NCBI GenBank assembly: GCA_964562405.1
Contig: CAZLTC010000019.1
Span: forward strand, 1 to 42,834
Reading direction: 5' to 3'
DNA: 42,834 nt
From: WJLY01 sp964562405
GTDB taxonomy: Bacteria > Joyebacterota > Joyebacteria > Joyebacterales > Joyebacteraceae
Numbering within the stretch: the first letter of the stretch is position 1; every line of letters starts with the position of its first letter. Shown piece after piece: positions 16,186-24,211 of the stretch. The position numbers were made by a program, and so were the translations under genes. Under the pieces are notes generated by a model. It made no database searches. It was not told the origin of the DNA and worked only from the letters and a program-made list of their open reading frames with translations.

Positions 16186-17079
16186 CTAGCTCCTGCGCTC
16201 CACGATGTAGCGCGCGACGGCCTCCAGGTGCCGCGCGCGCTCACCGAACGGCGCGAGGGCGGCCACGGCCTCGTCCACAAGCCCGAGCGCCCTCTCACGG
16301 GCGGCCCTTGCTCCTACCGCCGCCGGGTACGTGAGCTTCCCCGCGCCCGCGTCCTTGCCCACGGCCTTACCCATTTCCTCGGCCGTTCCGGTCAGGTCCA
16401 GAAGGTCGTCCGCTATCTGGAACGAGAGCCCGACGGCTCGCCCGTATGCCCTGAGCGACGCGAGAGCCTCGTCCGATGCGCCGGCGGCGATCGCCCCGAC
16501 CACGACCGCGGCCTCGAGCGGCATTGCGGTCTTGCGCCTGTGTATGAACGTGACCGACTCGACCGTGGCCGCCTGCCCCTCGCCGTCCATGTCGGCGGCC
16601 TGGCCGCCAACCATGCCCAGGCTTCCGTTCGCCAGCGCCAGCTCCGCAGCGATCCTCACCCTGCGCTCCGCGGAGAGCGCCTCGTCGCCCGCGACGAGCC
16701 CGAAGGCGAGCGTGAGCAGGGCGTCGCCCGCCAGTATCGCCGTCGCCTCGTCGAAAGCGCGGTGGCACGTCGGGCGGCCGCGGCGGAGGTCGTCATCGTC
16801 CATCGCGGGCAGGTCGTCGTGTATGAGTGAGTAGGTGTGGATCAGCTCGGCGGCGCATCCAGGCACCATCGCAGCGGCGCGGTCTCCTCCCGAGACGTCA
16901 CACGACAGGAGCGCCAGTATCGGACGCAGCCGCTTGCCACCGGAGAAGACGCCGTGTCTCATCGCCCCGTGCAGCCGCTCGGGAGGCAGGTCGTCCGGCG
17001 GCAGGAAGTTATCAAGCGCCTCCTCGACCTCGCTCCTCCTGTCGTCCAGCAGGCTCCGCAGATCGCGCGCGTCAGTCAT
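16186..17079 (-). CDS. ispA: Short-chain polyprenyl diphosphate synthase (farnesyl diphosphate synthase-like)
   Basis: A 297-residue trans-prenyltransferase. The first Asp-rich motif DDLPAMDDDDLRRG starts at Asp88 and the second reads DDLLD; GGKRLRP (48-54) binds the diphosphate. Tyr83 lies five residues before the first Asp, the large residue typical of farnesyl diphosphate synthases. ATG 17079 overlaps the xseB stop by 8 bases and has GAGGA upstream; earlier in-frame codons at 17094 and 17118 would start inside xseB. The order xseA-xseB-ispA-dxs is widespread in bacteria. A second prenyl synthase at 38289-39215 differs at the chain-length position. Confidence 0.92.
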   Translation of the reverse strand: MTDARDLRSLLDDRRSEVEEALDNFLPPDDLPPERLHGAMRHGVFSGGKRLRPILALLSCDVSGGDRAAAMVPGCAAELIHTYSLIHDDLPAMDDDDLRRGRPTCHRAFDEATAILAGDALLTLAFGLVAGDEALSAERRVRIAAELALANGSLGMVGGQAADMDGEGQAATVESVTFIHRRKTAMPLEAAVVVGAIAAGASDEALASLRAYGRAVGLSFQIADDLLDLTGTAEEMGKAVGKDAGAGKLTYPAAVGARAARERALGLVDEAVAALAPFGERARHLEAVARYIVERRS

Positions 17080-17311
17080 CCGCGTCCTCTTCATCGAACG
17101 CCGTGAGTTCGAACTCACCCTGCTCGGTCTTCATGAGCTTCATCACGCGTTCCTGTGCCTTCGCGAGTTCCTTCGTCAGCGCTTCGCCCAGCTTCGTCCC
17201 TTCCTCGAACGCCTTGAGCGACTCCTCCAGACTCAACTCGTTCTGCTCGAGCGAGCGCACGAGTTCCTCGAGGCGTCTCAGGTCATCCTCGAACGTCCTG
17301 GTCTTGCTCAC
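17072..17311 (-). CDS. xseB: Exodeoxyribonuclease VII small subunit
   Basis: A 79-residue helical protein with the XseB pattern: FEDDLRRLEELVRSLE, then LSLEESLKAFEEGTKL and a final coiled segment ending in acidic residues. It partners with XseA in a nuclease that degrades single-stranded DNA. The start is GTG at 17311, overlapping the xseA stop in a GTGA arrangement. The 3' end overlaps ispA by 8 bases. Confidence 0.95.
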   Translation of the reverse strand: MSKTRTFEDDLRRLEELVRSLEQNELSLEESLKAFEEGTKLGEALTKELAKAQERVMKLMKTEQGEFELTAFDEEDADD

Positions 17312-18576
17312 GACTTCCTCCCCGTGCTGCGCTTCCTCCCCGCGCCTCCCTCGACGGACTCGACGAGGCAGTCGAAGGCCCCGTCCCTCACGGTTACCCT
17401 AAGGCTCGCCCCGGCTCCGACGTCGCGTACCGACCTCACCGGCGACAGCGCCGGCAGGAGCGCGACCGCCGCGAAGCCCCTGCCCAGTATGTTCGTAGGG
17501 TCGGCCAGCCTCAGCTCGGCCAGGGCCTGTCCGAGGCGTTGCCCGGCGAGAGCAACCCTGTCCCTGGTCCTCGATGCGAGACGCCCCGAAAGCTCGTCGA
17601 CGCGCTCGGAGAAGCGCTCGACGAGGCGCGCCGGAGCGCGCATCCCGTAGGCCGACAGCGCCGAGCGGACGCGGTCCCAGCGTGCCGTCATGCCTCGGGT
17701 GACCCCGTTCCCGAGCCGTTCGACCGAGGACGAGACCGCCCGCAGGATGTCCGCGCGGTCCGGGACGACCAGCTCGCCGGCGTTGGACGGCGTGGCCGCC
17801 CTTACGTCGGCGACGAAATCGGCGATCGTGAAGTCGACCTCGTGCCCGACCGCCGAGACCACGGGCGTCACGGCCGCGCTTATCGCCCGCGCGACCTCCT
17901 CTTCGTTGAAGGCCCACAGGTCCTCGAGCGACCCACCGCCACGTCCGACGATCATGACGTCTGCGTCGCCCCACTCGTCCACGAGCCGTATCGCCTCTGC
18001 TATCTCGGGCGCCGCCGAGGTGCCCTGCACCGCGGCAGGCACGACGACGAGCCTGGTTGACGGCCAGCGTGCCTTGACCACGCGGATGACGTCCCTCACC
18101 GCGGCGCCGGTCGGCGACGTCACGACCGCCACAGTCCCCGGGAAGCGCGGGACAGGCCTCTTGCGCTCCGCATCGAAAAGCCCCTCAGCAGAGAGCTTGG
18201 CCTTCAGCTTCTCGAAGGCCGCGGCGAGGTCTCCGACCCCCACAGGCCTCATCTGCTCTACGTAGAGCTGGTAGCGACCTGAGGGTTCGTAGACGCGTAT
18301 CTGGCCCCAGGCCACGACCTTGAGGCCGTCCTTCGGAACGAACCTCAACGCTTGGTTCTTGAACTTGAACATCACCGCCGGGAGCTTGCTCTTCTCGTCC
18401 TTGAGCGAGAAGTACATGTGCCCAGAGCGGTGATGCGTGAAGTTCGAGATCTCCCCCTCGACCCAGAAGAGCGGGAGAGAGGATTCGAGCACCTCTTTGA
18501 CGAGGGATGTGACCTCGCTCACCGAGTAGACGCGTTCGTCGCGCGTCCGGTCCGTGTCCGTCCGCTCGTTCTCCAC
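17308..18576 (-). CDS. xseA: Exodeoxyribonuclease VII large subunit
   Basis: A 422-residue catalytic subunit. An N-terminal OB-fold (LFWVEGEISNFTHHRSGHMY, residues about 36-55) is followed by the nuclease core, with AVVTSPTGAAVRDV, RGGGSLEDLWAFNEE, SAVGHEVDFTIADFVAD and R-ATPSNAGE, all family hallmarks. A helical region and the C-terminal GRGFA segment complete it. The start is GTG 18576 behind GGGAGG. It starts 12 bases after the folD stop. Confidence 0.96.
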   Translation of the reverse strand: MENERTDTDRTRDERVYSVSEVTSLVKEVLESSLPLFWVEGEISNFTHHRSGHMYFSLKDEKSKLPAVMFKFKNQALRFVPKDGLKVVAWGQIRVYEPSGRYQLYVEQMRPVGVGDLAAAFEKLKAKLSAEGLFDAERKRPVPRFPGTVAVVTSPTGAAVRDVIRVVKARWPSTRLVVVPAAVQGTSAAPEIAEAIRLVDEWGDADVMIVGRGGGSLEDLWAFNEEEVARAISAAVTPVVSAVGHEVDFTIADFVADVRAATPSNAGELVVPDRADILRAVSSSVERLGNGVTRGMTARWDRVRSALSAYGMRAPARLVERFSERVDELSGRLASRTRDRVALAGQRLGQALAELRLADPTNILGRGFAAVALLPALSPVRSVRDVGAGASLRVTVRDGAFDCLVESVEGGAGRKRSTGRKS

Positions 18577-18588
18577 CCCGCACCTCCC

Positions 18589-19476
18589 CTATCTTCCGGC
18601 CTTCTCGATGCGCTCGGCCGCCTCCACGGTGTTCCTCAGGAGGACGGCCGTCGTGAGCCTGCCGACGCCGCCCGGCACCGGCGTGACAGCCGCCGCACGC
18701 CCCAGCATCTCGTCGAAGGCCACGTCGCCTACGACGCGCGTGCCTCCCGGAGCACCCGGGTCATCGATGGTGTTCACACCGACGTCGATCACGACCGCGC
18801 CCTCGCGGACCATGTCTCCTCTTATCGCCCACGGCCTTCCCATGGCCGCGACGACGATGTCGGCACGCCGGGTGTGTGCCGAGATGTCGGGCGTCCCCGT
18901 GTGACAGACGGTGACCGTGGCGTTGCCGCGGTCCGTCTTGCGCAGGAGAAGGCTGGCAAGCGGCCTCCCCACGACGGGGCTGCGCCCCACGATGACCACA
19001 TGCCGCCCGCTTGTGGCTATGCCTGAGCCGGCCAGCATCTCCACGACCCCGAGCGGAGTCGCCGGCGCGAATGCCTCTCGCCCAGCGGCGAGGAGCCCCA
19101 CGCTGCGGGTCGCCGCCCCGTCGACGTCCTTTTCGGGGTCGATCTCCTCGACGACGGAGGCGGGTATGCCAATGGGAAGAGGCTGCTGGACAATGATGCC
19201 GGACACCGAGGAGTCGCCCGAGCGCCGTCTGATCGCCTGCGCGACCGCCGAACGTCCCTCGGCGGCCGCGATCTCCACGAGGCTCACGTCGATCCCCAGC
19301 TTCGTCCCGGCCTTCACGATGCTCGCGGAGTAGATGCGGGACGCCGCGTCGTCCCCGACGAGCACGACAGCGAGCGCGACGGGCCTGCCCCTGTCCCTTA
19401 GCGCCGCCGCGCGGCCCGCGACGTCCGCGCGTATCGCGGCCGCCACCGGCTTGCCTTCGAGTATCCTCGTCTCCAC
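18589..19476 (-). CDS. folD: Bifunctional methylenetetrahydrofolate dehydrogenase/cyclohydrolase
   Basis: A 295-residue FolD that interconverts methylene-, methenyl- and formyl-tetrahydrofolate with NADP+. The catalytic pair is Tyr49 and Lys55 (YSASIVK). IIVQQPLP, DVDG, the dinucleotide-binding GRSPVVGRPLASLL and PVPGGVGRLTTA are present. Three departures from the common motifs are seen: Ala for Cys in PATPLG, AATRS where HP-N is usual after DVDG, and Arg for Pro in GGVGR. Such changes occur in divergent FolDs, so activity is still likely. The start is GTG 19476 behind GGAGGT, 18 bases after ymdB. Confidence 0.92.
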   Translation of the reverse strand: METRILEGKPVAAAIRADVAGRAAALRDRGRPVALAVVLVGDDAASRIYSASIVKAGTKLGIDVSLVEIAAAEGRSAVAQAIRRRSGDSSVSGIIVQQPLPIGIPASVVEEIDPEKDVDGAATRSVGLLAAGREAFAPATPLGVVEMLAGSGIATSGRHVVIVGRSPVVGRPLASLLLRKTDRGNATVTVCHTGTPDISAHTRRADIVVAAMGRPWAIRGDMVREGAVVIDVGVNTIDDPGAPGGTRVVGDVAFDEMLGRAAAVTPVPGGVGRLTTAVLLRNTVEAAERIEKAGR

Positions 19477-19494
19477 GCGACCTCCGCTCGGATC

Positions 19495-20292
19495 CTATCG
19501 GCCTTCGTTCTCCGCGCGCAGCCCGGTCAGCCGCTCGATCGACAGAGCGCGCCCCGTCGAATCTTCCAGCTCGACCACCACCGCGTTCATGATCCCCGGC
19601 CCCTCGCCCGTCTTGTAGCGCTGGGGGCGTCCCGTGATGAAGCGGTGGAGCGCGACGTCGGTCCTCATGCCGATGACCGAATCCGAGGGCCCGGTCATGC
19701 CCACGTCGGTTATGGCGGCGGTGTGTCCCGCCACGATCCGCTCGTCCGACGTCTGCACGTGCGTGTGCGTCCCCAGGACCGCGCTTGCCTTCCCGGCCAG
19801 GTGATGGGTCAGAGCCACCTTCTCGGACGTGGCCTCCGCGTGGAAGTCGACGACAACGAGTCGGGTAGTCCTCAGGACTTCGTCGACCATCGAGGCCCCC
19901 ACGCGGAACGGGCAGTCGATGGGCTTCATGAAGGTGCGGCCCTGCAGATTCAACACGGCCACCGGAGGGCAGTCCCTGGTCGTGACGGTCACGATGCCTC
20001 GGCCCGGGGTCCCGGGAGGGTAGTTGGCGGGCCTTATGATGCGCCTGTCCGCCTCGAGCAGCTCCAGGGCCTCCTGCCGGTCCCATATGTGGTCGCCGCC
20101 CGTCAGCACGTCGACGCCGGCGACCGTCAGCTCGCGGGCCTTTCGCTCCGTGATGCCCAGACCGCCGGCCGCGTTCTCGCAGTTGGCGATCGTAAGCTGA
20201 ATGCCGTGCGCTACCTTGAGATCGGGCAGAAGGGCCGCCAGTGTCTCGCGTCCCGTCCGTCCAACCACGTCACCGATGAAGAGTATTCTCAA
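19495..20292 (-). CDS. ymdB: YmdB-family metallophosphoesterase (cyclic-nucleotide phosphodiesterase)
   Basis: A 265-residue TIGR00282-type metallophosphoesterase; YmdB of Bacillus hydrolyses 2',3'-cyclic nucleotides and affects biofilm decisions. Metal ligands seen are Asp8 (IGDVVGRTGR), Glu39-Asn40 (NCENAAGG), His68 (GGDHIWD), a His in VDFHAEATSEK and the pair in GTHTHVQT; TDVGMTGPSDSVIG is typical. The usual Asn of the TxGNHxWD motif is Asp67 here. It sits directly downstream of the RNase Y gene across a large hairpin, a neighbourhood also known in Firmicutes, which suggests a link with RNA turnover. Confidence 0.9.
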   Translation of the reverse strand: MRILFIGDVVGRTGRETLAALLPDLKVAHGIQLTIANCENAAGGLGITERKARELTVAGVDVLTGGDHIWDRQEALELLEADRRIIRPANYPPGTPGRGIVTVTTRDCPPVAVLNLQGRTFMKPIDCPFRVGASMVDEVLRTTRLVVVDFHAEATSEKVALTHHLAGKASAVLGTHTHVQTSDERIVAGHTAAITDVGMTGPSDSVIGMRTDVALHRFITGRPQRYKTGEGPGIMNAVVVELEDSTGRALSIERLTGLRAENEGR

Positions 20293-20320
20293 TGGAGGAA
20301 CTCCATCGCGGTCTGCGGCC

Positions 20321-20360
20321 GCGTCGCCGGCCCCGCCATGATGGCGGGGCCGGCCGACGC
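20321..20360 (-). promoter_or_regulatory. Very stable hairpin between rny and ymdB
   Basis: Arms 20326-20337 and 20343-20354 form a perfect 12-bp GC stem with a 5-base loop (ATCAT on the minus strand). Allowing one bulged base (20355) adds five pairs (20321-20325 with 20356-20360), 17 bp in all. It starts 8 bases after the rny stop and ends 28 bases before the ymdB ATG. There is no T-tract, so a message-stabilising or processing element fits better than an intrinsic terminator. Confidence 0.6.
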
Positions 20361-20367
20361 CGCGCCC

Positions 20368-21930
20368 CTACTTCGCGTAGTCGACCGCGCGCGTCTCGCG
20401 CACGACCACCACCTTGATCTGGCCGGGGTACTTGAGTTCGGCCTCGATCTTCCGGGCCACAGCCGAGGCGAGCACCTCGGCCCTGGCGTCGTCGATCTTC
20501 TTGTGCTGCACCATGATCCGGATCTCGCGTCCGGCCTGGATGGCGTACGATCTCTCGACGCCCTGGAACGAGCCGGCGATCTCCTCGAGCTTCTCGAGGC
20601 GCTTGATGTAGGTCTCGAGCGTTTCGCGCCGCGCGCCAGGTCTCGCGCCGGAGACGGCGTCCGCGGCCTGGACGAGAACGGCGATCATCGACGTCGGCTC
20701 CACGTCCTCGTGGTGCGACTCTATCGAGTTGACGACGAGGTCGCTCTCACCGTAACGCCTCGCGAGCTCGGCGCCCAGCGAAGCGTGCGTGCCCTCCATC
20801 GTGTGGTCGACGGCCTTGCCAATGTCGTGCAGAAGCCCGGCGCGCTTGGCCATCGTCACGTCGAACTCGAGCTCACCCGCCATGAGGCCGCACAGGAACG
20901 CGACCTCCTTGGAGTGCTGAAGCATGTTCTGGCCGTAACTGGTGCGGTAGCGGAGCCGGCCGAGGAGCTTCACCATCTCGGGCTTGAGGTCGTGGATGCC
21001 TACGTCGAGACAGGCTTCCTCTCCCAACTCGACGATGTGCTCGTCCAGCTCCTTGCGGACCTTGGCAACGACCTCCTCGATGCGCCCGGGGTGGATCCTG
21101 CCATCCGTTATGAGGCGCTCCAGCGCGAGCCTGGCGACCTCTCTCCGGACGGGGTCGAACCCGGACAGGATAACGGCCTCCGGCGTGTCGTCGACGATGA
21201 CGTCGATGCCGGTCGCGGTTTCGAAGGCCCGGATGTTACGTCCCTCGCGGCCGATGATGCGCCCCTTCATCTCGTCGTTCGGGAGGTTCACCACCGACAC
21301 GGTCGACTCGACGACGTGGTCCGCCGCGCAGCGCTGGATGGCCAACGTGAGAACCTGCTTGGCCTCCTTGTCACCCTGGCGTCTGGCCTCGTCCTTGATG
21401 TCCTTTATCATGCGCGCTGCCTCGAGCCGCGCGTCGCTCTCCATGTTCCTTATGAGGAGCTTCTTGGCGTCATCGCGGTTCATGCCCGCGATCCTCTCGA
21501 GGCGTTCATTCTGCTCCTCGATGAGCTTCGAGAGCGTCTCCGAGCGCTCGGTGACCGACGCCTCTCTCTTGCCCAGGTCCGACTCGAGCTCCTTGAGCTC
21601 GGCTTCCTTCTTGTCTATGAACTCGACCTTTCGCTCGAGGTTCTCCTCGCGCTTCTCGACCTGGCGCTGGAGCCTCTCGACCTCGGACCTCGTCTGCTGC
21701 GTGTCCTCTTCGAACTTGGCCTTGGCCTTGTACCACTCGTCCTTGGCCTCGAGCACGGCCGCCTTCTTCTGTGTCTCGGCCTCTCTCTCGGCCTCACGCA
21801 CTATCTTCTCCGCCAGCTCCTCGGCGCTCACGATCTTGCTGCGGTCGACGAGCCTGCGGGAGAACCACCCCGCGAGGAACACGCCGACGGCGACAAGGAA
21901 CATTATGACTACCACTCCCCAGTCCTGCAT
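20368..21930 (-). CDS. rny: Ribonuclease Y
   Basis: A 520-residue membrane-anchored endoribonuclease that starts mRNA decay. A single N-terminal membrane helix (about 6-23) is followed by a long charged coiled coil (about 35-200), a KH RNA-binding domain with GRIIGREGRNIR at 223-234, and an HD domain with His368-Asp369 in LLHDIGKA. The length matches the family. A GGGAGG lies 12 bases before the ATG. It is the first gene of the rny-ymdB-folD series and follows rarA. Confidence 0.97.
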   Translation of the reverse strand: MQDWGVVVIMFLVAVGVFLAGWFSRRLVDRSKIVSAEELAEKIVREAEREAETQKKAAVLEAKDEWYKAKAKFEEDTQQTRSEVERLQRQVEKREENLERKVEFIDKKEAELKELESDLGKREASVTERSETLSKLIEEQNERLERIAGMNRDDAKKLLIRNMESDARLEAARMIKDIKDEARRQGDKEAKQVLTLAIQRCAADHVVESTVSVVNLPNDEMKGRIIGREGRNIRAFETATGIDVIVDDTPEAVILSGFDPVRREVARLALERLITDGRIHPGRIEEVVAKVRKELDEHIVELGEEACLDVGIHDLKPEMVKLLGRLRYRTSYGQNMLQHSKEVAFLCGLMAGELEFDVTMAKRAGLLHDIGKAVDHTMEGTHASLGAELARRYGESDLVVNSIESHHEDVEPTSMIAVLVQAADAVSGARPGARRETLETYIKRLEKLEEIAGSFQGVERSYAIQAGREIRIMVQHKKIDDARAEVLASAVARKIEAELKYPGQIKVVVVRETRAVDYAK

Positions 21931-21968
21931 GTCGCTCTATCGCCTCCCATCTATCTAATTACGGTCCA

Positions 21969-21985
21969 AAGCGCCCGGCGCGCTT
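21969..21985 (-). terminator. Short hairpin between rarA and rny
   Basis: Minus-strand AAGCGC-GCCGG-GCGCTT is a 6-bp stem about 38 bases after the rarA stop. The tail (TGGACC) is not T-rich, so it is at best a weak terminator. Confidence 0.3.
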
Positions 21986-22023
21986 CCGGAGGTGCGAGAG
22001 CCCCGCTCCGCGAGGAATGGGCT

Positions 22024-23367
22024 TCAGCACTCTCCATCCGTCGGCGCGTCCGACGGGACGCCGTCCCAGCGGGACAGGCGTTCCCGGACCTCCCTCTCAA
22101 AACCGCTCGTTCCCGGACGGTAGTAGCTCCTCCCGCCCGGCGCATACTCTCCCCTTCTTCCCTCCGCCTCCGACCCGGGCATCTCGTACCCGGCGCCGTG
22201 GCCCAGCCTTGAGGCGCCGGCGTAGCTTCTGTCCCGCAGGTGCTCGGGCACGTCCGGCAGGCCCCCCTTCTCGGCGTCCTCCATGGCCGACGACACGGCG
22301 TCGGCGCAGCTCCTGCTCTTGGGGGCCGTCGCCATGTAGACCGTGGCCTCCGCGAGCGCGTACGCCGACTCGGGCATGCCTATCATCTCCGTGGCCCTGG
22401 CGGCCGCCACGGCCACCAGGAGCGCCCGCGGATCGGCCATACCGACGTCCTCGGACGCCGAGATGACCAATCTGCGGGCTATGAAACGCGGGTCCTCACC
22501 GCCGGACATCATGCGCGCTAACCACGTCAGCGCCGCGTCCGGCTGCGAGGCGCGTATGCTCTTGATGAACGCCGAGGCGACGTCGTAATGCGAATCACCG
22601 TTGCGGTCGTACCTTGCGACCCGTTTGGCCAGGCACTCGGCCGCGACCTCAATACCGATGTGGATGGTCCCGTTCCCGTCCGGTGTGGTCGAGAGGACCG
22701 CCAGTTCCAGAGCGTTCAGGGCCTTGCGCGCATCGCCAAGCGCGTTGGCGGCCAGATGGTCGCGCGCGGCGGGGTCCAGCTCGACGCGGTAGTCACCGAG
22801 GCCCCGCTCCTCGTCCCGAAGCGCCCGGTCGATGATCGTGCCGACCTCGGACTCCGTCAGCAGACGCAGCTCGAAGACCTGGACGCGGGAGAGAAGGGCG
22901 TGATTCAGGTAGAAGAACGGGTTCTCGACGGTGGCGCCTATCATGGTCACGACGTCGTTCTCGAGGGGGGCCAGGAGCACATCCTGCTGTGCCTTGTTGA
23001 AGCGGTGCACCTCGTCTATGAAGACTATCGTCCGCCTCGGCGCCCGGGCTCCCGCCTCTGCCACGGCTCTCCTGAGATCGCTCACGCCTGCCTCCACGGC
23101 GTTCAGCATCACCAGCGTCGAGCGCGTAGCCCCTGCTATGACGTGCCCGAGCGAGGTCTTGCCCACGCCCGGCGGACCGTAGAGGATCATCGAGAAGATG
23201 CGATCGGACTCGACCGCGCGTCTCAGGAGCTTGCCTGGGGCCAGGATGTGCGACTGCCCCACGTAGTCGGCGAGGCCGCGCGGGCGCATGCGCCTGGACA
23301 GCGACACGTGCTCGGCAGCGCGTTCCGCGTTCTCGGACCTGAAGAGGTCAGGGCCGTGGTTGCTCAC
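22024..23367 (-). CDS. rarA: Replication-associated recombination protein A (RarA/MgsA)
   Basis: A 447-residue AAA+ ATPase that acts at stalled replication forks. RMRPRGLADYVGQ opens the conserved part. Walker A is GPPGVGKT (64-71), Walker B IVFIDEVHRFNKAQQD, and sensor region GATVENPFF. The C-terminal tetramerisation part has DVASAFIKSIRAS and RRLVISASEDVG. The start is GTG 23367 with GGAGG eight bases upstream; the frame is open to 23598 but the upstream part is low-complexity and overlaps zapA. The C-terminal tail (GRRGEYAPGGRSYYRPGT) matches the family end. Confidence 0.95.
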   Translation of the reverse strand: MSNHGPDLFRSENAERAAEHVSLSRRMRPRGLADYVGQSHILAPGKLLRRAVESDRIFSMILYGPPGVGKTSLGHVIAGATRSTLVMLNAVEAGVSDLRRAVAEAGARAPRRTIVFIDEVHRFNKAQQDVLLAPLENDVVTMIGATVENPFFYLNHALLSRVQVFELRLLTESEVGTIIDRALRDEERGLGDYRVELDPAARDHLAANALGDARKALNALELAVLSTTPDGNGTIHIGIEVAAECLAKRVARYDRNGDSHYDVASAFIKSIRASQPDAALTWLARMMSGGEDPRFIARRLVISASEDVGMADPRALLVAVAAARATEMIGMPESAYALAEATVYMATAPKSRSCADAVSSAMEDAEKGGLPDVPEHLRDRSYAGASRLGHGAGYEMPGSEAEGRRGEYAPGGRSYYRPGTSGFEREVRERLSRWDGVPSDAPTDGEC

Positions 23368-23551
23368 GGCGGTTCCCTCCGGGCCCGTCTCACTGACGGG
23401 CCTCGCGGTCGGGACGGCCGACGGGATGGTGGAAGGCGTGGCCGGATGAGGGCCGCGCGGGGATGGAAGGCCGCGGGGACAGCGAAAGCGAACATCTCGG
23501 GCGCCCGGTTCTCCGGCCCGGTCGGGCGGGGCCAAGGCGCGCTGGCGGGGT
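23368..23551 (-). other. Structured zapA-rarA intergenic region with a weak 6S-RNA resemblance
   Basis: This 184-base GC-rich spacer contains no gene. It holds a hairpin at 23382-23402 (8-bp stem GGCCCGTC/GACGGGCC, 5-base loop) just before the rarA ribosome site, and a smaller GTCGG/CCGAC stem around 23410-23424. The minus strand at 23497-23487 reads GAGATGTTCGC, then GTCCCC seven bases on, resembling the 5' part of Escherichia coli 6S RNA as I recall it; 6S also follows zapA in proteobacteria. I could not find a matching 3' strand (CATCTC) to close the 6S stem, so the RNA is unproven. Confidence 0.25.
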
Positions 23552-23857
23552 CTATTCCTCCAACTCGGAATCGAGAGAACGAGTGAGCTCTTCGGCACGC
23601 TCGTGAACCTTGGCGAGGAGCCTGTTCCTGTCCTCGCGCTCCCTGAAGAGCTCTCCGGCGATGTTCAGCGCCGCGAGTATCGCCACCTTGAGCGCGGAAT
23701 TGACCGAGGTCGCCTCGGAGACCTCGCCCATCTTGCTATCGACGTAGTGGGCGATCTCCTGAATCGACTCTGGGTCCGCGTCACCGCGGATCCGGTACTC
23801 CGAACCGTAGATTTCCACCTTGACGCTGCTCATCACGTTGCTGTCGGAGTCCGGCAC
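23552..23857 (-). CDS. zapA: Cell division protein ZapA
   Basis: A small ZapA protein, which binds FtsZ and bundles its filaments at the division site. The N-terminal domain SSVKVEIYGSEYRIRGDADPE is followed by the conserved helix (IAHYVDSKMGEVSE, VAILAALNIAGELF) and a C-terminal coiled coil. GTG 23857 is chosen because GTGGAGG lies six bases before it, giving 101 residues; ATG 23833 starts the conserved part but has no clear ribosome site. It follows a small coiled-coil gene after pheT, a conserved pairing of ZapA with pheST. Confidence 0.88.
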   Translation of the reverse strand: MPDSDSNVMSSVKVEIYGSEYRIRGDADPESIQEIAHYVDSKMGEVSEATSVNSALKVAILAALNIAGELFREREDRNRLLAKVHERAEELTRSLDSELEE

Positions 23858-23948
23858 GCCTGCCTCCACCGGTCGCCAAAGACCAGGGCCTCTGGGGGTC
23901 CCGCGCACTCTATACGTCTCTCGATTCTCTTCGAGATGCCTCGCTATA

Positions 23949-24185
23949 TCACTGGCCCAGCTTCTCCGCTATCGCGCGAAGCCTGGCCTCCAGGCGCTTC
24001 TTCGCCCTGGAATCCACCTTCTGGCCGGAGGTGATCCCATCGATCTGACCGGCCAGCCCGTCTATCTCCTTTCCAAGCGCCCGGAGACTCTCCACGAGCC
24101 GCGAGTTCTCGGCCCTCAGTGCGGCCATTCGCTCCACCGCCTTCGCGACGGAGTTCTCCAGCTCGTCCAATCCGGGCAGCTGCAT
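23949..24185 (-). CDS. Small coiled-coil protein, ZapB-like by context
   Basis: A 78-residue protein predicted to be almost wholly helical: heptad-like runs from LDELENSVAKAVERMAALRA to a basic C-terminal RAKKRLEARLRAIAEKL. It has no signal peptide or membrane segment. ATG 24185 follows GAGAGGAT. It lies between pheT and zapA, where many bacteria encode a short coiled-coil protein thought to work with ZapA, as ZapB does. The ZapB idea rests on position and shape, not on a sequence match. Confidence 0.65.
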   Translation of the reverse strand: MQLPGLDELENSVAKAVERMAALRAENSRLVESLRALGKEIDGLAGQIDGITSGQKVDSRAKKRLEARLRAIAEKLGQ

Positions 24186-24211
24186 GACATCCTCTCGATC
24201 GGGCCGGACCG

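Noticed and set aside
19645..22212. Plus-strand open frame of 855 codons
   Set aside because: It mirrors ymdB and rny in antisense, with repeated Leu/Glu/Arg stretches that come from the RNase Y coiled coil; no independent gene signal.
23368..23598. N-terminal extension of RarA beyond GTG 23367
   Set aside because: The extra 77 codons overlap zapA, are Pro/Arg-rich and unlike any RarA, whereas GTG 23367 has a good ribosome site.
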